NCBI GenBank assembly: GCA_949878435.1
Contig: CATLAK010000027.1
Coordinates: forward strand, 1 to 32,911
Direction: 5' to 3'
DNA from: an uncultured Lachnospiraceae bacterium
Lineage (GTDB): Bacteria; Bacillota; Clostridia; Lachnospirales; Lachnospiraceae
DNA: 32,911 nt
The first letter of the stretch is position 1. Each line of letters begins with the position of its first letter. The position numbers were made by a program, and so were the translations under genes. The notes below the pieces were generated by a model, which did not search any database, had not been told where the DNA came from, and saw only the letters and a list, made by a program, of their open reading frames with translations. Of the stretch, positions 24,742 through 32,911 are shown one piece after another.

Positions 24742-25748
24742 GGTTCAACAGCCCCATGACAGATGCGGAAGGAAAACTTATTCTGCAATATTACGAAACC
24801 GACTGGCAGTTCTTAAAAAGGCTTGCCAGCAGAAAACATAAATTTCTAGTGGCAGAGTCCCGCATAAACGGAGGGCGGTTCAGCTTCAATCTGCCTAAGG
24901 GACAAAGGGCGGAAATGCCGGAAACAGGGAAATATGCAGTGATAAAGGAACTGGGAGAGTACCGGCGAAAGAAAAACGGGGGATTGACGGAACTTCGCGA
25001 GGAAGATGCACTGATCTATGCAGTGACTGACAGGGAAAACCACAGAATCGGGGATTACATGACGATTCAGGGAAGGACGCTGTATATCTATAAAATTGAA
25101 AGCAGCCTTGTGTCAGGAGAGATGCTCCACGAATGCTATCTGAAGTCAGAAGCAGGAATGGAGGTATTGGAAACAAAACATGCTGAGATAACAGGTGCAG
25201 CTCTCGATGGGATCGTGAAAAAGGTAAAAGAAGACCAGGTTCAGACAATTATCCTTGGGGATGAGAACGGGCAGCAGGATATAAATATCTGGTATCCCTA
25301 TGCCACAGTATATTCTACTTCTGACGGAACGGGATGGTACTGTATGCCGGAGCCCGGAGACAGGGTGCGGCTTGCCATCCCGGGTGGAGAGGAAAAGGAA
25401 GCATTTGTTATCAGTTCGGTTCACATGGAAACAGACAGTGCTGACCGGAAAGACCCGGATGTAAAGTCCTTCAAAAGCAAATACCAGAAAGAAGTGCGCT
25501 TTACGCCGGATTCCATTGTAATCACAAACAATCAGGGGACAAAAATTGAATTGACAGATGCAGAAGGAATCCATATCGTCAGCGCCCATTCGGTCATGCT
25601 TGAGGCGGCAGAGGACATGACGATCTTAAGCGATACCGGTTCGCTGATTGTGGCAGGTACGTCCTCCGTCAACCTGCAGCAGGGGGGAACTGCAATCAAC
25701 ATGGACAAAGGCATCACCTTTACAGGCGGAGAATTGAAAGTGCAGTAA
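24738..25748 (+). CDS. VgrG-like spike protein B', 5'-truncated
   Basis: 336 residues from GTG 24738, which overlaps the stop of the truncated DcrB2' ORF but has no clear RBS. VgrG sequence in this frame continues upstream to about 24636 (FQDSAVTYEDIFRQITAG), with no ATG available, so the natural N-terminal 95-130 residues are lost. What remains is good: LQYYETDWQFLKRLASRKH, the OB-fold part SDGTGWYCMPEPGD, and the beta-helix tip ending TGGELKVQ, close to VgrG-B. Without the N-terminal barrel domain it may not join the spike, or may need VgrG-A' as partner. Either a pseudogene or a natural short tip piece made by re-initiation; I favour the first. Confidence 0.65.
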   Translation: MRFNSPMTDAEGKLILQYYETDWQFLKRLASRKHKFLVAESRINGGRFSFNLPKGQRAEMPETGKYAVIKELGEYRRKKNGGLTELREEDALIYAVTDRENHRIGDYMTIQGRTLYIYKIESSLVSGEMLHECYLKSEAGMEVLETKHAEITGAALDGIVKKVKEDQVQTIILGDENGQQDINIWYPYATVYSTSDGTGWYCMPEPGDRVRLAIPGGEEKEAFVISSVHMETDSADRKDPDVKSFKSKYQKEVRFTPDSIVITNNQGTKIELTDAEGIHIVSAHSVMLEAAEDMTILSDTGSLIVAGTSSVNLQQGGTAINMDKGITFTGGELKVQ

Positions 25749-25764
25749 GAAATGGGGATAAGGA

Positions 25765-26361
25765 ATGGCTAAGATTTTGGAACGGAGAAAGCGGCTGCTC
25801 CATGCCGCCGATGAACTGCAAAGAGAGTGTTTTGGAAAAAGCGTGCAGAAACTCATGGAAGAATACGGAAAGGAAGAAAACCGCCGGGCGGTGATACAGA
25901 CGTTTGAAGAACTGGCATGCCGGTGGAAGGAGCTGCACAAAGACCCTGCCGATGAAACGAAGGCTGCAAGCCTCGGGATCACCTACTGTCTCAGCAGTAT
26001 TTTGACAAAGTCCTATGCGTTTAGGCTCTATTTGTATGGGAAAGAATTCTGGCTGGAAGAAAAACCTGCAGAGCTCATATGGAAGCCGCCATATTTCTTT
26101 GAGTTCCTTGAGGGGGACATGGTATCGATCGTAAAGGGATTAGGCGGCAGCTTTCCCAGACTGTGCAGGGCGGAAGAGGATGCCGTCATGCTTCAATGCG
26201 CGGATTATTATCTGGCGGCAGTCCAAAAGCTGTGCGAGGACATGGCGGAGGAGATTATGGACAGTATGGGATTCAGGGAGTTGAAGAAGACGGAAGATTT
26301 TTTCCTCTTTTTTGGCAGATTTCAAGGGGAAGGTGAAAAAATATGGAATATTTCCAGTTAA
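25765..26361 (+). CDS. Spike-module partner protein alpha' (second module), unknown function
   Basis: 198 residues, 16 bases after VgrG-B', with GGGGATAAGGA before the ATG. Mostly helical and charged at the N-terminus (ERRKRLLHAADELQREC), a hydrophobic core segment GITYCLSSILTKSYAFRLY, an aromatic part (KPPYFFEFLEGDM) and a final helical domain (AAVQKLCEDMAEEIMDSMG). It is a distant paralogue of the protein at 17570. There is no signal peptide or membrane helix. Together with beta' it directly precedes the PAAR-Rhs effector gene, so a role in loading that effector is the best guess. No family recognised. Confidence 0.65.
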   Translation: MAKILERRKRLLHAADELQRECFGKSVQKLMEEYGKEENRRAVIQTFEELACRWKELHKDPADETKAASLGITYCLSSILTKSYAFRLYLYGKEFWLEEKPAELIWKPPYFFEFLEGDMVSIVKGLGGSFPRLCRAEEDAVMLQCADYYLAAVQKLCEDMAEEIMDSMGFRELKKTEDFFLFFGRFQGEGEKIWNISS

Positions 26362-26789
26362 AGACGCAAAGGGGAAACCCGGTTCCGGAGATCGTCTCAT
26401 GGTATGGAAAGTTAGATACCCGAAAGCTGACCAGAGAGCATTATAAGGAACTGCCCAAATATTTTCTGCTGAACATGAAGACAGGGATGGATATCTTATA
26501 TCCGGATATTCTGACGGAGCCGTTTCTTCTGGTGTCAAAAGAGGTGATGGATGTATTGAAAATGTATGAGGAGACCATGCCATTTCTGTTTGTAGTCCTG
26601 TTTGACACTGCTAAAGGAGAGAATGCATCTTATTACCTGCCGATCCTGAAAGAAGGAGACGGAGACTGCAGAGAACCGGTCTATCGCATAAAAAACAGGA
26701 ATCAGTGGGAAATCAGGGTACGGATGGATGTGGCGGAGAGCCTGCTTGCAAGAGGGGCGGAAGGAATGGAATTAACGGCGATTGTATAA
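26343..26789 (+). CDS. Spike-module partner protein beta' (second module), weakly Imm11/DUF1629-like
   Basis: 148 residues, overlapping alpha' by 19 bases, with AAGGGGAAGG upstream. Related to the 178-residue protein at 18171, but about 30 residues shorter in its second half. Conserved pieces: MEYF start, KLTREHYKELPKY, FLLVSKEVMDVLK, ASYYLPILKEG and the end RMDVAESLLARGAEGMEL. The end recalls Imm11-type immunity proteins, but conservation next to alpha in both modules, next to different downstream cargo, points to a general partner of the system. Cytosolic. Confidence 0.65.
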   Translation: MEYFQLKTQRGNPVPEIVSWYGKLDTRKLTREHYKELPKYFLLNMKTGMDILYPDILTEPFLLVSKEVMDVLKMYEETMPFLFVVLFDTAKGENASYYLPILKEGDGDCREPVYRIKNRNQWEIRVRMDVAESLLARGAEGMELTAIV

Positions 26790-26806
26790 AGAAAGGGGAA
26801 CGGAAG

Positions 26807-27727
26807 ATGGGAAAGGATTATCTGGTAGATGGGGCGAGGCTGGTCTGTGTAAACGGAACCGGCGTCAGGGAACTTCATGTTCAGGAGGAACGCGGCTATA
26901 AGGAGAACGGAAAGGAAAAAGCCAATTGTAAAGACTGCATTGCAGAAACCAATATCCCTTATTTTGACAGCTGCAGGAAAAACGAAGAGACCCATATGTG
27001 CAAGGGCAACATGGAGCTGGAGGACAAATGGGAGAATACGGAAGGCATGTCCTCCCAGATAGAAAAAATCAATGATGAGGAAGCCCTTACAATGAGCAGC
27101 GTGCTGGTCTGCAAGAAAGGAGGGCTCATTATGCCCCTTACTTCCGGTCAGGGAGACAGAATACCGCTGATTCCGCCGCTGTTCGCGCTCAGATATGCGA
27201 AGGCGTTCTTCTGGGCAAAAGGAAAGGGCTTGGGATGCCAGATTTTTGGCTGCGACCCCATCAATATGAATACCGGGAACTTCATCTATGAGAAAGAAGA
27301 ACTCATTATACCTGGGATTACCCGTATGTCCTTCAAGATCTTCTATAATTCCATGGATAAGGGCGGCGGCAGCATAGGGAAGGGCTGGTACCATAACCAT
27401 GAGATGCATATCAGGAAAGAAGGAATCGGGAGCCTTTTCCTCTGTCAGGGGGACGGAAAGGAAATTCCCTACCGTGCCCTTACCGGCGGGCTGTATGTCC
27501 CTGTACTGGGCGATAAGGGGATGCTTGCGGAAACCAAAGAAGGATTCCGGTATGTGGACGGAGCCGGCAAGGAGTATGTTTTTCCCCGGAAGGATGGCTG
27601 CTTACAAGGAAGGATAAAAATGGCAACGCAGATATCTATACCCGGGATGCGGGCGGGAGAGTGGCGAGTGTCAAAGGAGCGAACGGGGGAGAACTGCTTT
27701 TCACTTACAATAAAGAAGGCTATCTGA
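26807..27727 (+). CDS. PAAR-like (DUF4280) and Rhs N-terminal part of a frame-shifted effector gene
   Basis: 306 residues from the ATG at 26807. The PAAR-like domain comes first: DYLVDGARLVC (4-14), cysteine motifs (CKDCIAETNIPYFDSC), and MSSVLVCKKGGLIMPLTSGQ at 96-115. A DUF6531-type Rhs start follows (DPINMNTGNFIYEKEEL from residue 150, then RMSFKIFYNSMD and GKGWYHNHEMHI). After the residues FPRKDG the sense of the reading is lost and the ORF ends at 27727. The Rhs sequence continues in the -1 frame, so this and the next ORF were one gene. It would plug into the VgrG spike and carry the Rhs shell. The first 10 residues resemble the PAAR-like start in the effector at 12594. Confidence 0.85.
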   Translation: MGKDYLVDGARLVCVNGTGVRELHVQEERGYKENGKEKANCKDCIAETNIPYFDSCRKNEETHMCKGNMELEDKWENTEGMSSQIEKINDEEALTMSSVLVCKKGGLIMPLTSGQGDRIPLIPPLFALRYAKAFFWAKGKGLGCQIFGCDPINMNTGNFIYEKEELIIPGITRMSFKIFYNSMDKGGGSIGKGWYHNHEMHIRKEGIGSLFLCQGDGKEIPYRALTGGLYVPVLGDKGMLAETKEGFRYVDGAGKEYVFPRKDGCLQGRIKMATQISIPGMRAGEWRVSKERTGENCFSLTIKKAI

Positions 27728-30700
27728 TCAGGGTAAAAGATCACACAGGCAGGGAAGTGAGGCTGTGGTACCGTTACGGAAAGCTGTGGAAGTTCGTGAA
27801 TCCCTTAGGTTACGCTTATATCTATGAGTATAATGAGAACGGGAAGCTTAAGAGCGTGCAGACGCCGATAGGGATCACCGGGGTTCAGAATGAATATGAT
27901 GCAGAGGGACGTGTGCTGAAGCAGAACATGTCGGACGGGAGCGTCGTGGAGCTTAGGTATGACGATGCAAACATGCGCACTTACATGATGGAGCCCAACG
28001 GGAATCTGATATCCTATGAAAGCGATGACAGGTGCCGCAACCTCAGAACCATCTACAGGGACGGGGAAGAAAGCTACCAGTATAATGACCAGAACCTGCG
28101 CACCCTGTATGTGGACCGGAACGGAAATAAGACAAGATACTGGTATGACGAGAAGGGGAATCTGACCGGAATCACCAATGCACTGGGTGAACAGTCAGAG
28201 TTCACTTATGATAAAGAAGGAAGAATGCTCACTGCTGCTGCCGGCGGAAAGAAGCTGGTCAGCAATACTTATGATGAGCGAGGCAGGCTTACGGAAACGG
28301 CTGATGCCCTTGGACGGAGCAGGAAAACATCCTACGATGAAAAGGGGCTTCCTGTGTGCCTGACTCAGCCGGATGGAAGCAGCTTCCAGATTGTGCGGGA
28401 TGAAAGAGGGAATGTGGTAAAGATCACGGATCCATATGGAGGCGAGACTGCTTACACATATGACGGACTGAACAGGGTAACGTCTTCTACAGATGCGGAG
28501 GGTAATACTACCAGCTATCAGTATGATGAAAGGAACCAGCTGCTTCAGGTGACGAATCCGGAAGGAAATACCCGTTCCTATTCCTATAACGAAAGCGGGA
28601 AGCCGGTGCAGATGGAGGATTATGACGGGGGCATCCTGTCCATCGAATACAATGTCACGGGGAAACCGGAAAAGCTGACCGACAAGGAAGGCAGGGAGAC
28701 CAGGCGCACCTATAATGAGATGGGGAAACTGGCAGAAGAGATCTCACCCGGAGGAGCTGCCACCGGTTTTACCTATGACAAGAATAACCGCCTTACAAGG
28801 GTGGAGATAAAGAAAGGCGCGAAAGAGGCGGAAGCTGCATCTGTGGTAGAGTATGCCTATGACCCGGCAGGCAACCTGCTTAAGATCCAGACAGGTGACG
28901 GGAAGGAGGTGCTCTCAGAAACCTCCTATACTTATGATGCATTGAACCGGGTATCAGAGATCACCAATCCGGCAGGGGGGAAGACCGTCTATGCATACGA
29001 CAGGGCGGGGCATATCAGCAGCATCACGGATCCGGCAGGGAACCTGCGCACCTTTGTTTACAATGATGCAGGGGAACTGACCGAGGAAACGGACATACGT
29101 GGAAACACCACCCGGTATGAATACAATGCACTTGGACAGTTGGCGTTCGTCACGGATGTCATTGGCAGGAGGACAAGACACTTCTATCTGCCGGGAGGAC
29201 GGCTTGAAAGGACCGTCTATGCTGACGGGAAGCAGATGGACTATACTTATGATAAGCTGGGAAGGATCACAGGCAAGACGGACGGACAGGGATACTGTCT
29301 GAATTACGCTTATGACAGCATGGGAAGGGTGACTGCCATCACCAGCAGCGCAGGACAGAAGAAGAGCTATACCTACGACGTACTGGGGAATGTGACCTCC
29401 ATGACCGATGCCAATGGGAATACCACTTATTATGAATATACTTTGGGCGGCAGACTGAAGGCAGTGACGGATGCGCTGGGGAACAGGGCAGAGTATGCTT
29501 ATGATAATGAGGACCGACTGATCCATATCCGCCAGAAGGGAAACGCCGGGGAAGCGGACAGGGAGACCTTCTATGAGAGGAATCCCTTAGGGCAGGTGGA
29601 ATGCATCAGGGACGCCTTTGGGAACGAGGAGCACTATGAGTATGATGCCCTCGGCAGGACAATCCTCAAGGCAGACAGGGATGGATACCGGACAGCTTAT
29701 GATTATACTGCTGATGGGAAGATAAGCCATATCTTATACGGAGACGGGACCAGCGTGGAGATGGAATACACCGCCCTGCGCCAGCTCGCCCTTGTGAAGG
29801 ACTGGCTGGGAGAGACCAGGATAGAGAGGGATGTGACGGGAGATCCTGTGAGCATCACGGACCATAAGGGAAGGACGGTATCTTATGAATGGGGAAGCAT
29901 GGGTGAGAGAAAGGGTATCATTTATCCCGATGGAAATAAAGCCGTCTATGAGTATGATGAGATGCTGAGGCTCCAGAAAATGCGGATCAGAAGAAGCGAA
30001 GACATGGAAAGGGTCAGCAGGGGATTTGATGACTTCGAAGAAATCCGATACAAATATGATGAGGCAGGAAGGATATCGGAAAAGCTGTTACCGGAGGGGA
30101 TGCGGACTTTGTGGCATTATGATGACAGGGGGCAGCTTGCGGAACTTATACATGAAGACAGGCATGGCATTCTTGACAGGTACCAGTATGAGTATGATTC
30201 CATGGGCAATAAGACCGCCATCACTAAGGACAGAAGGGGGCTCAGGGAAGAGAGAGGGCGGTATGAGTATGGATATGATGCTTTAAGCAGGCTTGTGAGC
30301 GTTTCAAGAGATGGGAATGATTTAAGGAATTATGCCTATGATGCATTCGGGAATCGGAGCAGTATGGAGGATTATGTAAGGGGAAGGAATGTATCCTATA
30401 CTTATGATGCATTGAACCGCCTGACATCTGCTGAAGAAGGCAGCATGGGTGCCGTGATGCAGAGAAATACAGCGCATACGGATTATCACTATGACAATAG
30501 GGGAAATATGGTAAGAGAGGAAACAGGAGGGAAACTGATTCACGGCTATGAATATGGTGCTATGAACCGTCTGGCAAAGGCATGGGATGATAAAGGGCAG
30601 GAGGCGCTTTACAGGTACAATGGGCTGGGGCAGAGGACAGGGAAAGCGGTGAATGGAAGGGATGAGGATTATCTTCTGGATCTGACAAAGCCATATCACA

Positions 30701-31815
30701 ATCTGCTGGGAATCAACAGGGAAGGGAGTGAGCAGAACTTCTATTTTGACTGGAATGTGGTAATTATGGAGGAGAAGAGAAAGGGGGCAAATGGCTTCGG
30801 AAGGAGAGCATTTGCTGGTCTGCATTATTATATGCAGGATGAACTGGGAAGCCCGCTCCGGGTTAGTGGATTCGGAGCAGAAGAAGGAGCAGTGTCAGGC
30901 AGGAGCAGTTACCTGAGTTATGGATATGATGAATTTGGAAATGACCTAGGGAGAGAACTGGATGAGGCAGGGATACCGGATCCATACGATAGACAGGGAA
31001 GAGAACAGTCTTTCGGATATACAGGGTACCGGTATGATGAAATCAGTGGGACTTATTTTGCGCAGGCGAGGGAATACCAAATAGGAAATGGGCGGTTTAC
31101 AGCAGAAGATTTGGTTAAGGGAAATGGCGCTGAATTGGGGACACTGAACAGATATGGATATTGCTTGCAAAATCCTAATAAATATGTTGACCTAGATGGT
31201 AAGAATCCAACGCAAGCTTTAGAGGAAGCAAGTTATTTGGCAAGTCAATTAGCACAAATGGATGGACCATTACCAATTGGTGATATAATAGGCTTGGGGA
31301 TTTTGGCTGGTACGGTAATATATGTTGGTGGAACATTTATAGGAGAGTATGTTGGTCAAACGATAGAAAATGTAAAAGAAAAAACGAAAGAAGAGGCTGT
31401 AGCAATTGAGAAGGTTGAAGATGAACAAACATTTATATATAGATTAGGAAATGGGAACCATGCTAACTTTACTCCTAGACCAGGTATTGATATGGGTGGG
31501 TTGTCATACCAATACACAAAACCTGTAGGAGCTGCTTATCATATGACAACAATTGAGGCTGTAAATGCAACAGGGGTATTGAGAGCAGTACCTGATGGTC
31601 CAAATCATATTTCAGTAATTCCAATTGATAGATCACAATTATTGCCGTGGATGAATACTAGGGAAGGTGTAAAAGATAATGGATTGGGAGAGGTACACCC
31701 TTATACATATTTATTAGAAGGAATTACAATTGCATATTTTGATAAAAAAGGGTTGCCAAAAGAACCGGGATGGATTGATAATGAGAATGCAAGAAGAAAT
31801 TGTCCATATGATTAG
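27661..31815 (+). CDS. Rhs/YD-repeat shell with C-terminal toxin, second part of the frame-shifted effector
   Basis: 1384 residues from GTG 27661; Rhs sequence in this frame already reads from about 27595 (LLTRKDKNGNADIY). Dozens of YD repeats (for example YEYDALGRTILKAD, YTYDVLGNVTSMTD) fill residues 1-1100. The core end is FGYTGYRYDE, YFAQAREY, GRFTAEDL, LNRYGYCLQNPNKYVDLDG, closing at residue 1180. The last 204 residues are the tip: a hydrophobic segment (IGLGILAGTVIYVGGTFIG), a charged linker, and a small domain from about 1258 (FIYRLGNGNH, TPRPGIDMGGLSY, AAYHMTTIEAVNATG). This domain may be ADP-ribosyltransferase-like, but I do not recognise it for sure. DNA becomes clearly AT-richer at about 31195, exactly at the core/tip boundary, as expected for exchanged tips. 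Confidence 0.85.
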   Translation: MASVKGANGGELLFTYNKEGYLIRVKDHTGREVRLWYRYGKLWKFVNPLGYAYIYEYNENGKLKSVQTPIGITGVQNEYDAEGRVLKQNMSDGSVVELRYDDANMRTYMMEPNGNLISYESDDRCRNLRTIYRDGEESYQYNDQNLRTLYVDRNGNKTRYWYDEKGNLTGITNALGEQSEFTYDKEGRMLTAAAGGKKLVSNTYDERGRLTETADALGRSRKTSYDEKGLPVCLTQPDGSSFQIVRDERGNVVKITDPYGGETAYTYDGLNRVTSSTDAEGNTTSYQYDERNQLLQVTNPEGNTRSYSYNESGKPVQMEDYDGGILSIEYNVTGKPEKLTDKEGRETRRTYNEMGKLAEEISPGGAATGFTYDKNNRLTRVEIKKGAKEAEAASVVEYAYDPAGNLLKIQTGDGKEVLSETSYTYDALNRVSEITNPAGGKTVYAYDRAGHISSITDPAGNLRTFVYNDAGELTEETDIRGNTTRYEYNALGQLAFVTDVIGRRTRHFYLPGGRLERTVYADGKQMDYTYDKLGRITGKTDGQGYCLNYAYDSMGRVTAITSSAGQKKSYTYDVLGNVTSMTDANGNTTYYEYTLGGRLKAVTDALGNRAEYAYDNEDRLIHIRQKGNAGEADRETFYERNPLGQVECIRDAFGNEEHYEYDALGRTILKADRDGYRTAYDYTADGKISHILYGDGTSVEMEYTALRQLALVKDWLGETRIERDVTGDPVSITDHKGRTVSYEWGSMGERKGIIYPDGNKAVYEYDEMLRLQKMRIRRSEDMERVSRGFDDFEEIRYKYDEAGRISEKLLPEGMRTLWHYDDRGQLAELIHEDRHGILDRYQYEYDSMGNKTAITKDRRGLREERGRYEYGYDALSRLVSVSRDGNDLRNYAYDAFGNRSSMEDYVRGRNVSYTYDALNRLTSAEEGSMGAVMQRNTAHTDYHYDNRGNMVREETGGKLIHGYEYGAMNRLAKAWDDKGQEALYRYNGLGQRTGKAVNGRDEDYLLDLTKPYHNLLGINREGSEQNFYFDWNVVIMEEKRKGANGFGRRAFAGLHYYMQDELGSPLRVSGFGAEEGAVSGRSSYLSYGYDEFGNDLGRELDEAGIPDPYDRQGREQSFGYTGYRYDEISGTYFAQAREYQIGNGRFTAEDLVKGNGAELGTLNRYGYCLQNPNKYVDLDGKNPTQALEEASYLASQLAQMDGPLPIGDIIGLGILAGTVIYVGGTFIGEYVGQTIENVKEKTKEEAVAIEKVEDEQTFIYRLGNGNHANFTPRPGIDMGGLSYQYTKPVGAAYHMTTIEAVNATGVLRAVPDGPNHISVIPIDRSQLLPWMNTREGVKDNGLGEVHPYTYLLEGITIAYFDKKGLPKEPGWIDNENARRNCPYD

Positions 31816-31837
31816 TTAAAATTATAGGAGAAGTGAT

Positions 31838-32245
31838 GTGAATATGAAGCGAGTAGAAGATTTAATCCCTAAAAATATATTTGATTTTAGTGGAATTGAT
31901 GAATTAAAACTGCTTTCAGATGAAGAAATAATGCCTATTTTACCAGCATTGCTGGAATGGATGAAAGATATGACTTGGCCAATTGCAAAAGAGATGCCCA
32001 TGTTGCTTTCTAAGCATCAAAAGGTGCTTATTCCCTGTATTATCGAGGCACTACGACCAGAGCAATCGGAGTGTGATTGGAAGACCTTTATTATTTGGAT
32101 GTTATTGCCCTTATTAGATAAAGATTATTTATCGATGCTTAAGTTATCATTGGAACGTATTGCAGAAAGCCCCACGCGGGGAGAAGAGTCTGAACAAACA
32201 AATATTGCAGCAAGGGAATTACTTGATGAAATGTCTGTTTTATAA
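31838..32245 (+). CDS. DUF5071-type immunity protein for the Rhs tip
   Basis: 135 residues from GTG 31838 (GGAG 7 bases upstream); the ATG at 31844 is possible but too far from the RBS. The sequence follows the DUF5071 pattern: EDLIPKNIFDFSGIDELK, LSDEEIMPILPALLEWMKD, MTWPIAKEM, then IIEALRPEQ and a final helix with AARELLDEM. It is small, cytosolic and AT-rich like the toxin tip before it. It begins 22 bases after the Rhs stop. Small AT-rich genes right after an Rhs tip are the standard cognate immunity genes, so it probably neutralises the tip at residues 1180-1384. The family match is by pattern memory. Confidence 0.8.
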   Translation: MNMKRVEDLIPKNIFDFSGIDELKLLSDEEIMPILPALLEWMKDMTWPIAKEMPMLLSKHQKVLIPCIIEALRPEQSECDWKTFIIWMLLPLLDKDYLSMLKLSLERIAESPTRGEESEQTNIAARELLDEMSVL

Positions 32246-32279
32246 AGCATTACTCTTCAAATTAAATATTATACTAATT

Positions 32280-32552
32280 GTTACTATTCTGCCGATGATG
32301 TTGCCCTGAACCGGATATCAGATGTCGCAAATCCGGCAGGGAACCGGCGTACCTTTGCTTACAATGATGCGAGGAACTGACGGAGGAAACGGACATACGA
32401 GGAAACACCACCCGGTATGAATATAATGTACTTGGGCAGCTGGCATCTGTCGTGGGTGCCATTGGCAGGAGGACAAGGAACTTCTATCTGCCGTGAGGAC
32501 GGCTTGAAAGGAGCGTCTATCCTGACGGGAAGAAGATGGACTATACCTATGT
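32280..32552 (+). pseudogene. Decayed Rhs core fragment
   Basis: This stretch is a degraded copy of about 28930-29250 of the Rhs gene upstream. Shared runs include CGGACATACG, AACACCACCCGGTATGAAT and GGACGGCTTGAAAGGA. It contains a one-base deletion near 32371, a stop (CCGTGAGG where the parent has CCGGGAGG), and lacks one 63-base repeat unit. No long ORF remains. Such silent Rhs pieces behind an effector are remnants of displaced copies and can recombine with the live gene. Confidence 0.85.
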
Positions 32553-32800
32553 GTTTGTAAGCGAGGTCATTTCCTTATAATAAGCTTAGCACTTCCCTAA
32601 AAACATCATTGTCAGACAATTATAATTATTCATTCATGCCTTGATTACTATTATCAATATGTTATTGGGAAATCAAGGATTTTACCCGCAATAGCGGCGC
32701 GGACGCGTCCTTGAATTCCTAATAATGTATTGATATACTGCATTACTGCATGAATATAAACGCTGATTATAGGGAATGACCACGATTGAATATTATCCTC
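32553..32800. other. Intergenic stretch without a recognisable gene
   Basis: AT-rich, with no ORF with a convincing start or family. It holds a perfect 13-base inverted repeat (ATTGTC-A-GACAAT, 32608-32620) and a looser pair CCTTGATT / AATCAAGG (32639-32646 and 32671-32678, 24-base loop). Neither is followed by a clean T-run, so I do not call a terminator. Confidence 0.5.
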
Positions 32801-32911
32801 CTTGGGAGCCACCAGTTTCCCGCTTGAGAGCCACCTGGAAGTTTCCACCTTGAGAGCCACCCCGGACACAAGATATAGTAGTACTGCCTCTGTTGCTTCA
32901 AAATACAACAG
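32801..32911. mobile_element. Probable end of an IS21-family insertion sequence, continuing beyond window
   Basis: Three direct copies of CTTGRGAGCCACC lie at 32801-32813, 32823-32835 and 32849-32861, with AGTTTCC between them. On the minus strand they read GGTGGCTC(T/C)CAAG. Repeated GTGGCTC-type blocks near the terminus are typical of IS21-like elements of Firmicutes. No transposase ORF is visible inside the window, and the exact end and target duplication cannot be seen. The family call is from memory. Confidence 0.5.

Noticed and set aside
27661..31190. Regularly spaced repeats that could be taken for a CRISPR or satellite array
   Set aside because: They are coding YD repeats of about 20-21 residues in one frame, varied at the DNA level.
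32654..32908. 84-residue ORF on the minus strand
   Set aside because: It runs through the terminal repeats of the probable insertion sequence, has no RBS of note and no recognisable protein pattern.

Overview
The window looks like chromosomal DNA of a low-to-mid GC Gram-positive bacterium, most likely a gut clostridium of the Lachnospiraceae. This rests on strong AGGAGG-type ribosome sites, AGA/AGG-rich arginine codons, BspA-like leucine-rich-repeat proteins and DUF4280 PAAR-like proteins. The assignment is an inference. Every gene is on the + strand and most are tightly packed or overlapping, as in one long operon or a few. I see no rRNA, tRNA or CRISPR array.

Layout. (1) 1-4783, AT-rich: the 3' part of an Rhs toxin gene, open at the left edge, followed by two related membrane proteins that are probably its immunity proteins. 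(2) 4811-8229, GC-richer: an Hsp70/actin-like ATPase with a SAP-like N-terminus and an unrecognised structural-type protein. (3) 8299-18707, spike module 1: VgrG-like A, a 70-residue protein, two DcrB-like proteins, VgrG-like B, a PAAR-like/lytic-transglycosylase effector, three exported leucine-rich-repeat proteins (two are a near-identical tandem duplication), and two small partner proteins called alpha and beta here. (4) 18740-21961, AT-rich cargo: an FRG-domain protein and a helicase with a C-terminal PD-(D/E)XK nuclease, probably a defence pair. (5) 22055-31815, spike module 2: the same genes in the same order (VgrG-A', small', DcrB1', DcrB2', VgrG-B', alpha', beta') followed by a PAAR-like/Rhs effector. 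(6) 31838-32245: a DUF5071-type immunity gene. (7) 32280-32911: a decayed Rhs fragment and what looks like the end of an IS21-family element.

The genes fit the spike, loading and effector part of a contractile injection system of the phage-tail type. VgrG/gpD-like proteins would form the spike and DUF4280 proteins would cap it and carry the toxins (a cell-wall hydrolase and an Rhs toxin). The DcrB-like, alpha, beta and small proteins are candidate chaperones or adaptors. Sheath, tube and baseplate genes are not in this window.

Module 2 shows clear damage. A deletion of about 600 bp fuses DcrB2' out of frame to VgrG-B', and the PAAR-Rhs gene is split by a -1 shift near 27595. The main points of interest are the duplicated seven-gene module with a conserved 70-residue protein, the helicase-nuclease pair sitting where module 2 has its effector, and the signs of decay and recombination.
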